Shown here in pieces: positions 52,171-60,795 of a stretch of 64,000 bases of DNA. A program made the translations under genes and the position numbers. The stretch covers positions 1 to 64,000 of the forward strand of contig JAKISP010000006.1 in NCBI GenBank assembly GCA_021648525.1, read 5' to 3'. The DNA comes from Gammaproteobacteria bacterium (GTDB lineage Bacteria > Pseudomonadota > Gammaproteobacteria > SZUA-140). The notes beneath the pieces were generated by a model. That model was not told the DNA's origin. It saw only the letters and a program-made list of their open reading frames with translations, and did no database searches. Each line of letters opens with the position of its first letter. The stretch's first letter is position 1.

Positions 52171-55100
52171 CTATATTGAAAATGGGGCAATGACTTTTAG
52201 CAAAGATAAGGTATCACTGGATACATCACTGTCGAGATGGCATTTTATCATCGTGCGACATTGCGCTAGCGTTACTTCAGCCATATCTCGATTATCCTGA
52301 GCCAGGTAAATTGAGATTAATTTACGATACAGCGGTTCTGATAAGGGTTCTAATACAAGGGCATTTTGACAGATATTCACCGCTACATCTGATTTTTCAT
52401 GCATATGATCCAGGCATTTAAACAAGGTGGCCAGATACATATTTCGATAGCGTTCACGTTGTGCCATAACGTCTAATGCATCATCGTCGGGCAAATATTC
52501 ACCTTTGTATAATTGTTGTAACCACACTGCAATTTTTAGTGCATTTTCTGTCGATATTTGTTGTTTTGTCAAATATTCAAACTCAAGGATATCGATCCAG
52601 AAATATTTCAAATTAAGTTTTATACTGTCTCCCTGACGCAAAATTGTCTGTTCATTGTCAAAGTGTTTTCTTAATCGGTGTATTTGTGTGTCCAGTAGTT
52701 GTGATACTTTTTCATGCTCTATATCGATGTATAATTTTTCCTTCATGGCGTAACTCGTCAGGCCTCTATCCTGAGCGGTTACCAGTGTTTTCAGCAAAGC
52801 AAACGACTTACCGGCACGTTGTTTCAGGACAGTAGTTCCTTTTTTTGCTTTTACTTCAAAACGGCCAAAGGTATAAATTCGGAAAGGCCATGGCCACTTT
52901 TGCGATTTAGAGCTAGGCGCAGGCAAGTTCTGATAGTGCCTTTCTACAAACTTGTAAACATAAGACGTTTCTATTTCCAATGCCAATGCGCGTTGACAGG
53001 CCCAGGTCATAAGTACTGATGGCCAGTGGCAGCAGGCAATAACTTCGTCACGTCTTGCCGCAGTGAAACCTTCGCGCAAGTAGTGGTTTGACCGATCACG
53101 CTCACCGCTATCGAAAAATACCCTGGCATAAATTAGGTAGAATCGCGATAATTGCCCCTGAAATGCCAGTTTTTTGCTGTAATTAAGTAAATCATCGTGA
53201 AGTGCCAGCGCCGCGACTGTTTTTTGTCGTACACACAGATAGTAGACGTATAGCAGTTTATTATGAATGATAAAAGGGGGTATCTGTGTGCTATCAAGAC
53301 GATTCAAATATTGCTCGATTGTTTGATCAAGGTCTTTATACTCATCCATCATATATGTGCCCGCAATTACTATGCTTGTCATATATAATGATTGACCAAT
53401 CAGATCATTTTCGACGATGTTTTTTTTCAAAATGTTGATATATTTTTTCGCCAGATCGAATTTATTTAAGCCCAATGCAGCGACGACGATTTGTGTATGA
53501 ATGTGACTATTGAAAACGGAAACGCCGCTTTCTTTTGCAACCTCTAACGCTCGATACTGTAATGCCAGCTGCTTATCAAAATCATTAAATGACCATACAC
53601 CTATTGAGAAAAAAATAGATGCGCCAAGATACAGTACCGGGTCATCTTTTAAATCAGCCAGGCTACTTTCAAATTTTTTAAAAATTGCTATATCCTGTTC
53701 TCTAATCCCAGAGGCTGCCGCAACAATGGCATAATTTGACATCAATTGCAGGCGCATAGGTGAATCAGGCAAAGCTTCAATTGCTGCAGCCAGGCGTATG
53801 CGTAACTGCTCCCTTTTTCGCGGGTCCTGACCGGAAAAAAAATAACCGTGCAGTAATATAGCGTCAAAAATTCCTTTCTGCAGCGCCTGGGGTGGCTCTG
53901 AATTACGACAACTTAAAGCATCATAGCGCTTTATCCAGGTAACCAGACGATGCCCCCCTAGTAACGTACTGCAAATAACTGATACGGCAGCATACCATGT
54001 CAGATATGCACCTTTTGTATCAGATTTTTCCATAAAACCAACATAAGCGATTTCATAGCAATCAAGCGCAGCCATCACATCTTGATAACTAGACATCTTA
54101 CCTTTCCAGTAATTGATCCAGGGATCGCGTTTAGTAAATTCCTCTGGTAGGCTACCAATGTACCGCTGTAACGGCTCAATACGGCCACTTTCGAACAGCT
54201 CAGCTGCATGTTTGAGGATCACTGCCATCAACGCCTGCCATGCTTCTAGTTCTAGCAACAGATCGGCGGCGGCTTCATATTCGCCATCGCACAGTAATGC
54301 CTTTGCCGTTGCAAAACGTAAATCATATAATTGCTGTATTGAGAGGGTGCTTTCAGCATGTTGTCTAAGATATTCTTTAACAAGAGGATGTACCGTATAG
54401 CCCTTGATACCCTGTCGTAGCACAAATAAGTTTTTTTGTGCCAGTTCGGCAAGAAGTTTTTTTGACTGCGCAATATGGCTCACTGCGACTGCCGATGCTG
54501 CCGTGATATGAGGCATATAACATACCTTCATTAATAGCTCACTGGTATCCGCATCTAACGAAGACAAAAACTGTTCCGCAATATAGCTATCCAGTATATC
54601 AATCCCTAAACCCGAGCTACTCGTCTGATCAAAACTACCCGCAGTGTCTGGCAAAAGGACTAAGCCAGCTATCCAGCCATCGAGTTTATGATGTAGCGAT
54701 AACAGTGCGTCTTTAGAATGCGTCGTTTTAAATAAATGACTCGCTGCAATCCATTCTTCTTCTGCGAAACGTATCAATTTTTCATCAATGATGCATAGCT
54801 GACGTTTACTAATTAATGAATTCATTGACGAAGGAGGCAAATACCTGCTTACGATAACCAATGAAATGCCATCTGCCATCGAATTGGCAATACAGGGTAA
54901 CAAAGATGGAACCGGATCCGTCTCGGGCAACAATTGAAAGTTATCCAGTATTATAACGCCATCGTCTTTTAATTTTGATGAAAGGTCTGAAAAAAAATGG
55001 CGAGTAAATGCGGGTATTCCCTGCTGATATTCAGGGGTCAATTTAGGAACAGCTTTCTTTCGGCGTGGCGCTGCTAATTTGCCAGCTAAACCCAGATAGT

Positions 55101-55341
55101 GAAAAAATGTTGCCAGATCTCTGTCATCTCCATCTATCTGGTACCAGCAATGTGCAACCTGCTTTTTCTCTAGATAACTAGAAACCAGTGTCGTTTTTCC
55201 AGAACCGCCGGGGGCGGCGATCCAGATTATTTTTGCCTGCCGCCTGGCTTCATCGATAACATCAAAAAGTCGTAATCGATGTATTATTTTTGTCGTGCTG
55301 GGACAGATAACTTTAGATGGATAAATTACTTTACGAGACAC
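52171..55341 (-). CDS. Large MalT/SARP-like transcriptional regulator
   Basis: The 1056-residue protein begins with a STAND-type NTPase (Walker A APGGSGKTTLVSSYL near 43; VIILDNFQLLP near 150, Walker B-like), continues with winged-helix and TPR-like helical repeats (about 340-790), and ends with an OmpR-like DNA-binding domain plus a bacterial transcriptional activator domain (FRIYTFGRFEVKAKKGTTVLKQ near 820; DALDVMAQRERYRNMYLATL near 960). The order differs from MalT, which ends in a LuxR domain. Such proteins integrate signals and activate transcription. No target operon is obvious; candidates are the exported protein and sigma-factor genes nearby. Confidence 0.88.
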   Translation of the reverse strand: MSRKVIYPSKVICPSTTKIIHRLRLFDVIDEARRQAKIIWIAAPGGSGKTTLVSSYLEKKQVAHCWYQIDGDDRDLATFFHYLGLAGKLAAPRRKKAVPKLTPEYQQGIPAFTRHFFSDLSSKLKDDGVIILDNFQLLPETDPVPSLLPCIANSMADGISLVIVSRYLPPSSMNSLISKRQLCIIDEKLIRFAEEEWIAASHLFKTTHSKDALLSLHHKLDGWIAGLVLLPDTAGSFDQTSSSGLGIDILDSYIAEQFLSSLDADTSELLMKVCYMPHITAASAVAVSHIAQSKKLLAELAQKNLFVLRQGIKGYTVHPLVKEYLRQHAESTLSIQQLYDLRFATAKALLCDGEYEAAADLLLELEAWQALMAVILKHAAELFESGRIEPLQRYIGSLPEEFTKRDPWINYWKGKMSSYQDVMAALDCYEIAYVGFMEKSDTKGAYLTWYAAVSVICSTLLGGHRLVTWIKRYDALSCRNSEPPQALQKGIFDAILLHGYFFSGQDPRKREQLRIRLAAAIEALPDSPMRLQLMSNYAIVAAASGIREQDIAIFKKFESSLADLKDDPVLYLGASIFFSIGVWSFNDFDKQLALQYRALEVAKESGVSVFNSHIHTQIVVAALGLNKFDLAKKYINILKKNIVENDLIGQSLYMTSIVIAGTYMMDEYKDLDQTIEQYLNRLDSTQIPPFIIHNKLLYVYYLCVRQKTVAALALHDDLLNYSKKLAFQGQLSRFYLIYARVFFDSGERDRSNHYLREGFTAARRDEVIACCHWPSVLMTWACQRALALEIETSYVYKFVERHYQNLPAPSSKSQKWPWPFRIYTFGRFEVKAKKGTTVLKQRAGKSFALLKTLVTAQDRGLTSYAMKEKLYIDIEHEKVSQLLDTQIHRLRKHFDNEQTILRQGDSIKLNLKYFWIDILEFEYLTKQQISTENALKIAVWLQQLYKGEYLPDDDALDVMAQRERYRNMYLATLFKCLDHMHEKSDVAVNICQNALVLEPLSEPLYRKLISIYLAQDNRDMAEVTLAQCRTMIKCHLDSDVSSDTLSLLKVIAPFSI

Positions 55342-55886
55342 TTTGCAGATTTTCCTGTTTCGTCGTTAAAATGGCTAAGCTAACTATATATTGTAGGTAA
55401 ATATGGGTTTTATTGAGTAGGGTTTCCGCACAAACTAGTCAATTGATACTCATAGTACACGTTATCAAATGTGCGTACGCCACAAATGGTGGATCATGGT
55501 TTAATTCAAAAATTAGTACTATCAAAACGAAGTGTCCTTCAATACGCAAGAACCTCAGCTAAATAAAGTAAACAGTAATGAAATAACAAACACAAAAACC
55601 ATACGAAAAACAAGGCAAAAGAGTTGTCAATTAACAAATTGTTATCTATAACCCGCATTGATAGAATTTCTGTCAGGGTTAGCGCTTTCAGCGCAACGAC
55701 TTAGCCCGTTAGTTCAACAACATTCGATGCGCATGGAGATGCAGGCATTTGTTCGAGGTGAATCTGCCCGCTCGTTTAACTACTTATCAATGTATGCGTT
55801 TGTTTCAGGTTACAGCCCATACAAACTAAAATTATCATCACTGAAACAAAAAATATTAACCAGCAATCCCTGAAAAGAGGCCTCCT
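55342..55886. other. 545-base non-coding region with one doubtful small ORF
   Basis: Strongly AT-rich to 55650, it probably contains the promoter of the large regulator. A TTG-started frame at 55658-55873 (71 codons, MIEFLSGLALSAQRL and MRMEMQAFVRGE) is higher in GC than its surroundings. It has no ribosome site or known relatives that I recognise and could be a fragment of a lost gene. Confidence 0.35.
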
Positions 55887-56066
55887 TCACTCCACATCAA
55901 TCCCTTTAGCCTGTTGAACATGCTCTGTTAGCGCATCAAAGGTTTCATGTGAGCTTGTTTGATATAAAGTGAATATTTTTCCATCACTATTTTTCAATCT
56001 AACTTGTGCGGCAATATGCCCATTTAGCGAGCAATATCGCCCACCCAGTATTTCAAATCCTTTCAT
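55887..56066 (-). CDS. Small protein, third gene of sigma-factor operon
   Basis: The 59-residue product from ATG 56066 (MKGFEILGGRYCSLNGH) ends in a conserved-looking beta segment, IAAQVRLKNSDGKIFTLYQT. The pattern of a small domain reading out on anti-sigma-associated proteins (NGHxAAQLxLK, TLYQ) is suggestive only. The start overlaps the end of the preceding gene; a TTG start at 56087 is an alternative. It may be part of an anti-sigma function. Confidence 0.55.
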   Translation of the reverse strand: MKGFEILGGRYCSLNGHIAAQVRLKNSDGKIFTLYQTSSHETFDALTEHVQQAKGIDVE

Positions 56067-56304
56067 TATTAAGTCTTTTTGGGTCAATTAACCTGAAGCC
56101 CAGTTTTGTCATCACCTGATTTAACGCTGCATAACTCACTTGCAGATTTTTCTGATGATTAATCGCGATTTCCTGTGCAATATTTTCAACAAGCTGCTGC
56201 TGAGTGGGCGCAACATCCATCAACTGCTGTAATTTTTGAGCAGACAATGTCTTTTTCTGGTAATAATTATTAACGGCTTTATCAGTCGCATCATTTTTAC
56301 TCAT
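56053..56304 (-). CDS. Small helical protein, second gene of sigma-factor operon
   Basis: The 83-residue protein starts at ATG 56304, overlapping the sigma-factor stop (ATGAGTAA arrangement). It is predicted helical: KAVNNYYQKKTLSAQKLQQLM and VENIAQEIAINHQKNLQ. It has no membrane segment and no zinc-anti-sigma HxxxCxxC motif. Position and coupling suggest a sigma-factor antagonist or cofactor, but no family was recognised. Confidence 0.6.
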   Translation of the reverse strand: MSKNDATDKAVNNYYQKKTLSAQKLQQLMDVAPTQQQLVENIAQEIAINHQKNLQVSYAALNQVMTKLGFRLIDPKRLNNERI

Positions 56305-56782
56305 GCGATACCACCTTGATTTCATTAGCGCTGAAGTAGCATTGAATTTTCTTTCGAGTACGAGTTAACATACTAAGCACGGTTCCCCGGGCCAGGCCTG
56401 TAATAGTGGTAATTCCCAGCGCAGTGTAACCCTCAGCCACATTCAGATATAACACTTCACGTTCAATTCCACGTAACTGTGCAAGTGCCGCTTCAAGCAG
56501 AGGGTCATGAAAGTCATGTGCATAATCAACATCAATTAATTGATGTACAGGCTCTGCAATAGATTCAAGTGATTCCATTGGAACCAGCCGTTCGCGTTTA
56601 TACAAATTATAATAGCGAGAGCGAATCGCACAGAATAGATAATCTTTTTCATGTGGGCCACCTGCCTGAATCACTGCTACCCACGCGTCCGGCAGAAGGT
56701 CTTCTGCTTTGGCCGTATGATGGGCAAGCGACAGCGCATAGCGATAGTCGCACTGTAGCAATATTGCTAGTGATTCTGGCAA
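56297..56782 (-). CDS. ECF-type RNA polymerase sigma factor
   Basis: The 161-residue protein has a sigma region 2 (YALSLAHHTAKAEDLLPDAWVAVIQ, then DYLFCAIRSRYYNLYKRE) and region 4 (LRGIEREVLYLNVAEGYTALGITTITGLARGTVLSMLTRTRKKIQ). Length and domain order match extracytoplasmic-function sigma factors. It is coupled to two small genes downstream and preceded by a frameshifted exported-protein gene on the same strand. Confidence 0.85.
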   Translation of the reverse strand: MPESLAILLQCDYRYALSLAHHTAKAEDLLPDAWVAVIQAGGPHEKDYLFCAIRSRYYNLYKRERLVPMESLESIAEPVHQLIDVDYAHDFHDPLLEAALAQLRGIEREVLYLNVAEGYTALGITTITGLARGTVLSMLTRTRKKIQCYFSANEIKVVSHE

Positions 56783-56817
56783 ATGATAATTCCTGCTAAC
56801 CTGTCAATTTAACTGCA

Positions 56818-57307
56818 TTATAGTTTTTCAAGATGGTATTTACGCTTTTTCCCATTAATCGAATGCACCAGCGGCTGCGTGGTAATCAAACTATTGTTCG
56901 ACTTACGTACCATAAAATCAATATCAATCATATTGCCATGTTGGTCAAGAAACAGCACAGCTTACGTAAAAATTACCCTTTTTAACAATACCACTGTGCA
57001 GTGCTGGCAGCTTTAACTGTAACAGTTTTCTTTCAATCGCATCATAAACATAAAGGTGCTCATCAATCGTTTGTATTTCTATAAGACTTGCCATCGACTG
57101 CTGTACCTTCTTTCTAAGATCCCCTTTAATTGAAGGGGCACTTGCTGAAGACGCAATTCCAGAGAAAATAAAAGCGACCAGCAGCAATCCAGTGCTGGTT
57201 GATTTGGTAAGTATCGATGATTTGATTAAGGCTCTCCAGTCAATTAATTCATCCCTGCTTATCAGGGCGATACTGTAGTAACAAACGGGAGCACGATTTG
57301 GTTGCAC
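56818..57307 (-). pseudogene. Exported protein gene with frameshift
   Basis: The first frame (to 56945) encodes a hydrophobic export segment (STGLLLVAFIFSGIASSASA), then LRKKVQQSMASLIEIQTI, LYVYDAIERKLLQLKLPALHSG and KKGNFYVSCA before a stop. In another frame the sequence continues without gap as VLFLDQHGNMIDIDFMVRKS and NGKKRKYHLEKL to TAA at 56818-56820. A two-base deletion (or one-base insertion) near 56955 explains this. The start is uncertain, as no good ATG precedes the signal peptide. It lies 36 bases upstream of the sigma factor gene. Whether the shift is real or a sequencing error is open. Confidence 0.7.
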
Positions 57308-57477
57308 GCTGTAGAAATAAATATTTAATGGTAAAAAACAATAACTTCAGGTTTTTTTACGAGGATCAAAGCCTGGTCGTTAACAAACTGTAATACAAGG
57401 ATAATTTTTGTGATACAGATCGCGTCTTTTTTTACTTCCAGCGCTATAATAACCGCCTGGGTTTGAGAGAGTATGCA

Positions 57478-58164
57478 ATGCTTTTTATATATAGTGGGGA
57501 GGTACCCGCGCTTGATCGTCGTTTAAGCTATGAGCTAGGGGCAAAGCACCGATTACTCACAATTCCATACGCTGCTGACGAATATTGGGCTGCGCTTGAA
57601 GCAAGAGACTGCTTCAGAGGCGATGGCCTCAATGCACATGCCCTGAGTAAGCGAGCCTGCAGTGACAAGGCGCAACTACGAAATGAAGTCTTCACCTCCG
57701 ACGCCATTTATCTACCTGGTGGTAATACTTATCAGTTTCTTGCATTTGCCAGAGAAATGGGTCTCTTCTCTCTATTGCAGGCATTTGAATCACTCGGCGG
57801 TATTATTGTTGCGGAATCGGCCGGTTCAATTATTCTTTCATCGGATATTTCTACTGCTGCTATCCCCACTACTTGTCCGGATGAAAACAATATCGGTATT
57901 ACCGATTTTCAGGCGATGGGCCGCCTCTCTTTTCATGTTAGCCCCCACTATGAACCTGATGCGCCGCAGGCGAGCAACGAAATGGAAGAGTTGCAAATGC
58001 TTGCCAACCTGTCTGACACTCCCGTTCTGATTTTACAGGATGGTGCTGGTATTGTGATGCAAGGTGATGAGGTTGTTTTTTCGACGGGTTCCCCTACGTG
58101 GCTCTCAACTATCAATGAACAGCCGCTGGAACAGGTTGCTCAAATGAAGTTGATACAAAACTGA
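57478..58164 (+). CDS. Peptidase S51 family protein (dipeptidase E-like)
   Basis: The 228-residue protein has the S51 fold: LPGGNTYQFLAFAREMGL near 79-97 and the nucleophile elbow IIVAESAGSIILSS near 108 (Ser in ESAGS), then GRLSFHVSPHYEPD with the His, and LQDGAGIVMQGDEV. It would cleave aspartyl dipeptides or related substrates. ATG 57478 is chosen over the TTG frame start at 57463. Cytoplasmic. Monocistronic. Confidence 0.85.
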   Translation: MLFIYSGEVPALDRRLSYELGAKHRLLTIPYAADEYWAALEARDCFRGDGLNAHALSKRACSDKAQLRNEVFTSDAIYLPGGNTYQFLAFAREMGLFSLLQAFESLGGIIVAESAGSIILSSDISTAAIPTTCPDENNIGITDFQAMGRLSFHVSPHYEPDAPQASNEMEELQMLANLSDTPVLILQDGAGIVMQGDEVVFSTGSPTWLSTINEQPLEQVAQMKLIQN

Positions 58165-58174
58165 GACTCACTCT

Positions 58175-58996
58175 TTAGCGAGTTAAACCGCTAGCTAATG
58201 CCTCGAGAGCCTTGAGTTCTTCTATAGAAAAGCCCGCCTGCTGACGTAACTCATAATCAAATGGCCCACGTAGCTCGCCAATAAAGTAATCGTCAATTAA
58301 TTTCCGAAAAGTGTTTTCGGGGTTAAGTGAGCGCTCGTCGCAGAAATATTTAAACCAGCGTGAACCGATTTTGACGTGGCCGATCTCATCGCGCAGGATA
58401 ATTTCTAAAATTGCAACGGTCTCATTGTCGCCTGCTTTTTTCAATCGCGCCATCATGCCAGGTGTAACATCAAGACCGCGCGCCTCTAATACTCTCGGCA
58501 CCAACGCCATCCTCACCATCGGGTCGTCGGCTGTTTTTTGTGCCATTGCCCATAAACCGTTATGGGCAGGGAAATCACCATACTGGTAACCCAGACGCTG
58601 TAAACGTTCCGACAGCAGTTCAAAATGGTACGCCTCTTCATCCGCCACACGTATCCAGTCATCATAATATTGTTCAGGTAGCCCACGAAAACGGTAGACG
58701 GCATCCCACGCAAGGTTGATTGCATTAAACTCAATATGGGTGATCGCGTGAATCAATGCTGCGCGTCCTTCATCACTGCCAGGGCCACGGCGCGGTACAT
58801 CGGCAGGTGATACGAGCGCTGGCTTTTCAGGATGCCCAGCCTCACCAATCGGCAGTGCCTCCTCACTAGATAGCAAGCTATAAGTGCCATTACGCCACGC
58901 CTGCGCCGTCTGCCTGGTAAGTGCCACCTTTTCAGCTACCTGATTGGCCATAAGGCATTGCTGAGCAGCACTGAATATATCGAGGGAAGTCATCAT
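58175..58996 (-). CDS. DUF455 ferritin-like protein
   Basis: The 273-residue all-helical protein has ferritin-type metal ligands: Glu and His in HAITHIEFNAINLAWDA near 88, EEAYHFELLSERL near 120, EARGLDVTPGMM near 170 and EIILRDEIGHVKIGSRW near 198. DUF455 proteins are di-iron ferritin-like enzymes of unknown reaction, conserved in gammaproteobacteria. The stop lies 10 bases from the convergent peptidase stop. Confidence 0.92.
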   Translation of the reverse strand: MMTSLDIFSAAQQCLMANQVAEKVALTRQTAQAWRNGTYSLLSSEEALPIGEAGHPEKPALVSPADVPRRGPGSDEGRAALIHAITHIEFNAINLAWDAVYRFRGLPEQYYDDWIRVADEEAYHFELLSERLQRLGYQYGDFPAHNGLWAMAQKTADDPMVRMALVPRVLEARGLDVTPGMMARLKKAGDNETVAILEIILRDEIGHVKIGSRWFKYFCDERSLNPENTFRKLIDDYFIGELRGPFDYELRQQAGFSIEELKALEALASGLTR

Positions 58997-59114
58997 TGTA
59001 TCGTTGTATCTATAATAGAGAGCTGAGCAACATGGAGTGGATAAAGATTAACATGATGTCGATCATATCGGCATTAAAGTCGGCTTAATCTCAGTAATAC
59101 TATGAATAAGAAAA

Positions 59115-59171
59115 AGGGGCTGATATCCTTCGCTCAACGAAACAATTGAGCGTAAGGATTAACCAGCCCCT
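59115..59171 (+). promoter_or_regulatory. Long hairpin covering the ribosome site of the DUF1820 gene
   Basis: AGGGGCTG pairs with CAGCCCCT (59115-59122, 59164-59171), TCCTT with AAGGA (59126-59130, 59154-59158) and CGCTCAA with TTGAGCG (59131-59137, 59146-59152), 20 base pairs around an 8-base loop. The right arm includes AAGGA, the only Shine-Dalgarno candidate, and ends directly before the ATG at 59172. In RNA this would block translation unless opened, a candidate leader regulator or thermosensor. Confidence 0.7.
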
Positions 59172-59507
59172 ATGGCCAGTAAAAGCATCTATAAAGTGAT
59201 TTTCCATAATCAGGGGAAGCTATATGAACTCTATGCTAAAGAGGTCTACCAGGGCGAGTTGTATGGCTTTGTTGAGATTGAAGAGTTGATCTTTGGTGAA
59301 AACAGCTCGGTAGTGGTTGATCCGGGTGAAGAGCGCCTGAAATCGGAATTTGCCGATGTTAAAAGAAGTTTTATCCCAATGCACTCCATCGTTCGCATTG
59401 ATGAGGTTGAAAAAGAAGGTTCAGGAAAAATCACAGAATTATCGAGTAAAGGTGATAATGTTACCCAATTCCCTGGGCCAATCTACGCCCCCGGAAAAGA
59501 TAGCTAG
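59172..59507 (+). CDS. DUF1820 family protein
   Basis: The 111-residue protein matches DUF1820: YKVIFHNQGKLYELYAKEVYQGELYGFVEIEELIF, then DPGEERLKSEFADVKRSFIPMHSIVRIDEVEKEG. The end, GPIYAPGK, is low in complexity as in relatives. Such proteins are widespread in gammaproteobacteria and of unknown function. Its start is buried in the hairpin described before it. Confidence 0.92.
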   Translation: MASKSIYKVIFHNQGKLYELYAKEVYQGELYGFVEIEELIFGENSSVVVDPGEERLKSEFADVKRSFIPMHSIVRIDEVEKEGSGKITELSSKGDNVTQFPGPIYAPGKDS

Positions 59508-59732
59508 CATCAACTCAAGAGCAGCGGCGTTACAAATATTGCCAATAGGCTCGCTACGGTGTGCTCCTTTGGGTATTACCGACGATTCACAGCCTTGCTG
59601 TGGCAAATCTGGATCTCCAGTCTGCCGCGCTCAGAATTAATAAAGGTGCACTTAATAATGCCGTGCAGCTGTCGATATTCAATAAAATACCGAATGTAAT
59701 CACTTTATTGAATTGATCTGCGAGCCTGCATT

Positions 59733-60683
59733 ATGCGATGCCCCAAATGCGAATATGTAAGAGAAGAAGCGGAAGCGGCGCCGGACTGGCAATGCCCCAG
59801 GTGTGGTATCGCTTATCACAAGTTTAAGCCCGCAGTGGAATCGGTACCAAACAAGGCGGCGTCCGAGTTCACTATTCGTACATCGCCAGAAAAAAAGAAA
59901 GGCATTACTTTTAAAGATTTTCGAATTGCAATTTTATTGCTAATCCTGCTATTTGTGGCACTCGACAGCTTCTTTATGAAGGCTAACACCTCAGATTGGG
60001 ATCAGCCGCTTCGAGTGGTCATTTATCCAGTTAATGGCGATCTGAGCGAAGTCAGTTCGTCATATATTGCCTCACTACAGGAGAGTGGGTTTTCACCCAT
60101 TAATCAGTTCATGCGACGTGAAGCCGTGCGGTATGGCATCGCTATCAGTGATCCACTCGATATCCGCATGGGGCCAGTAATCGAAGAAATACCGCCACTA
60201 CCACCTCATGAAGGCAGCATACTGGACACTGTTCTATGGAGCCTCAATTTCCGCTACTGGTCTTTTACGATGGATACCTATGAAGGGCCAAGGCCTGATA
60301 TCAGGATTTTCACACTCTTCTATGATTTCCACACACACAAACGACTGCCGCATTCGACCGGTATCGAACAGGGCATGCTGAGCATTGTGCACGCCTTTTC
60401 AAATCGCAAAATGGCAAAACAAAATAATTTTGTGATTACACATGAAATGTTGCACACCCTGGGCGCAACCGATAAATATAATCTTGCAAATAACCTGCCC
60501 ATTTTTCCTGATGGCTATGCAGATCCAGATAAAACACCGCGCTATCCTCAGCACTTTGCAGAGATCATGGGAGGCCGTATCCCCCTCAGCCAGACACAGT
60601 CTGAAATACCAGAAGGATTAAATGAAGCCATAATAGGTATGTTAACAGCGAGGGAAATTGGTTGGGTAAAAGGTGAAGAATAG
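59733..60683 (+). CDS. Zinc-ribbon membrane protein with periplasmic HExxH metallopeptidase domain
   Basis: The 316-residue protein begins with a zinc ribbon (CPKC at 3-6, CPRCGIAYHKF at 21-31), then a linker and one membrane helix at 63-82. The C-terminal domain carries the zincin motif HEMLHTLGATDKY (His237, Glu238, His241, Asp247), i.e. HExxH followed by an Asp ligand. The domain faces the periplasm if the ribbon is cytoplasmic. No substrate or family assignment is possible. Monocistronic. Confidence 0.8.
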   Translation: MRCPKCEYVREEAEAAPDWQCPRCGIAYHKFKPAVESVPNKAASEFTIRTSPEKKKGITFKDFRIAILLLILLFVALDSFFMKANTSDWDQPLRVVIYPVNGDLSEVSSSYIASLQESGFSPINQFMRREAVRYGIAISDPLDIRMGPVIEEIPPLPPHEGSILDTVLWSLNFRYWSFTMDTYEGPRPDIRIFTLFYDFHTHKRLPHSTGIEQGMLSIVHAFSNRKMAKQNNFVITHEMLHTLGATDKYNLANNLPIFPDGYADPDKTPRYPQHFAEIMGGRIPLSQTQSEIPEGLNEAIIGMLTAREIGWVKGEE

Positions 60684-60795
60684 CGATAGCAGTAGGCGGT
60701 GGTGTGGGGTGAACATCTGCTAAAACTACGTGTGCTCGTTCTTTGAATATGAGAAAATCAGGCCTTCGATTTTTTAGTAATGATGGGGCTGTGGT

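Noticed and set aside
51986-52300. 104-codon plus-strand ORF
   Set aside because: Its 3' third is antisense to the large regulator and there is no ribosome site; nothing in it resembles a known family.
55658-55873. Possible integron attC site or cassette remnant
   Set aside because: A short GC-rich segment and small stems suggested it, but the expected attC core sites and paired arms were not found and no integrase is near.
59508-59732. Possible gene remnant after the DUF1820 gene (frame 59350-59640)
   Set aside because: The frame is mainly a shadow of the DUF1820 gene; the rest is short and not recognisable as a family.
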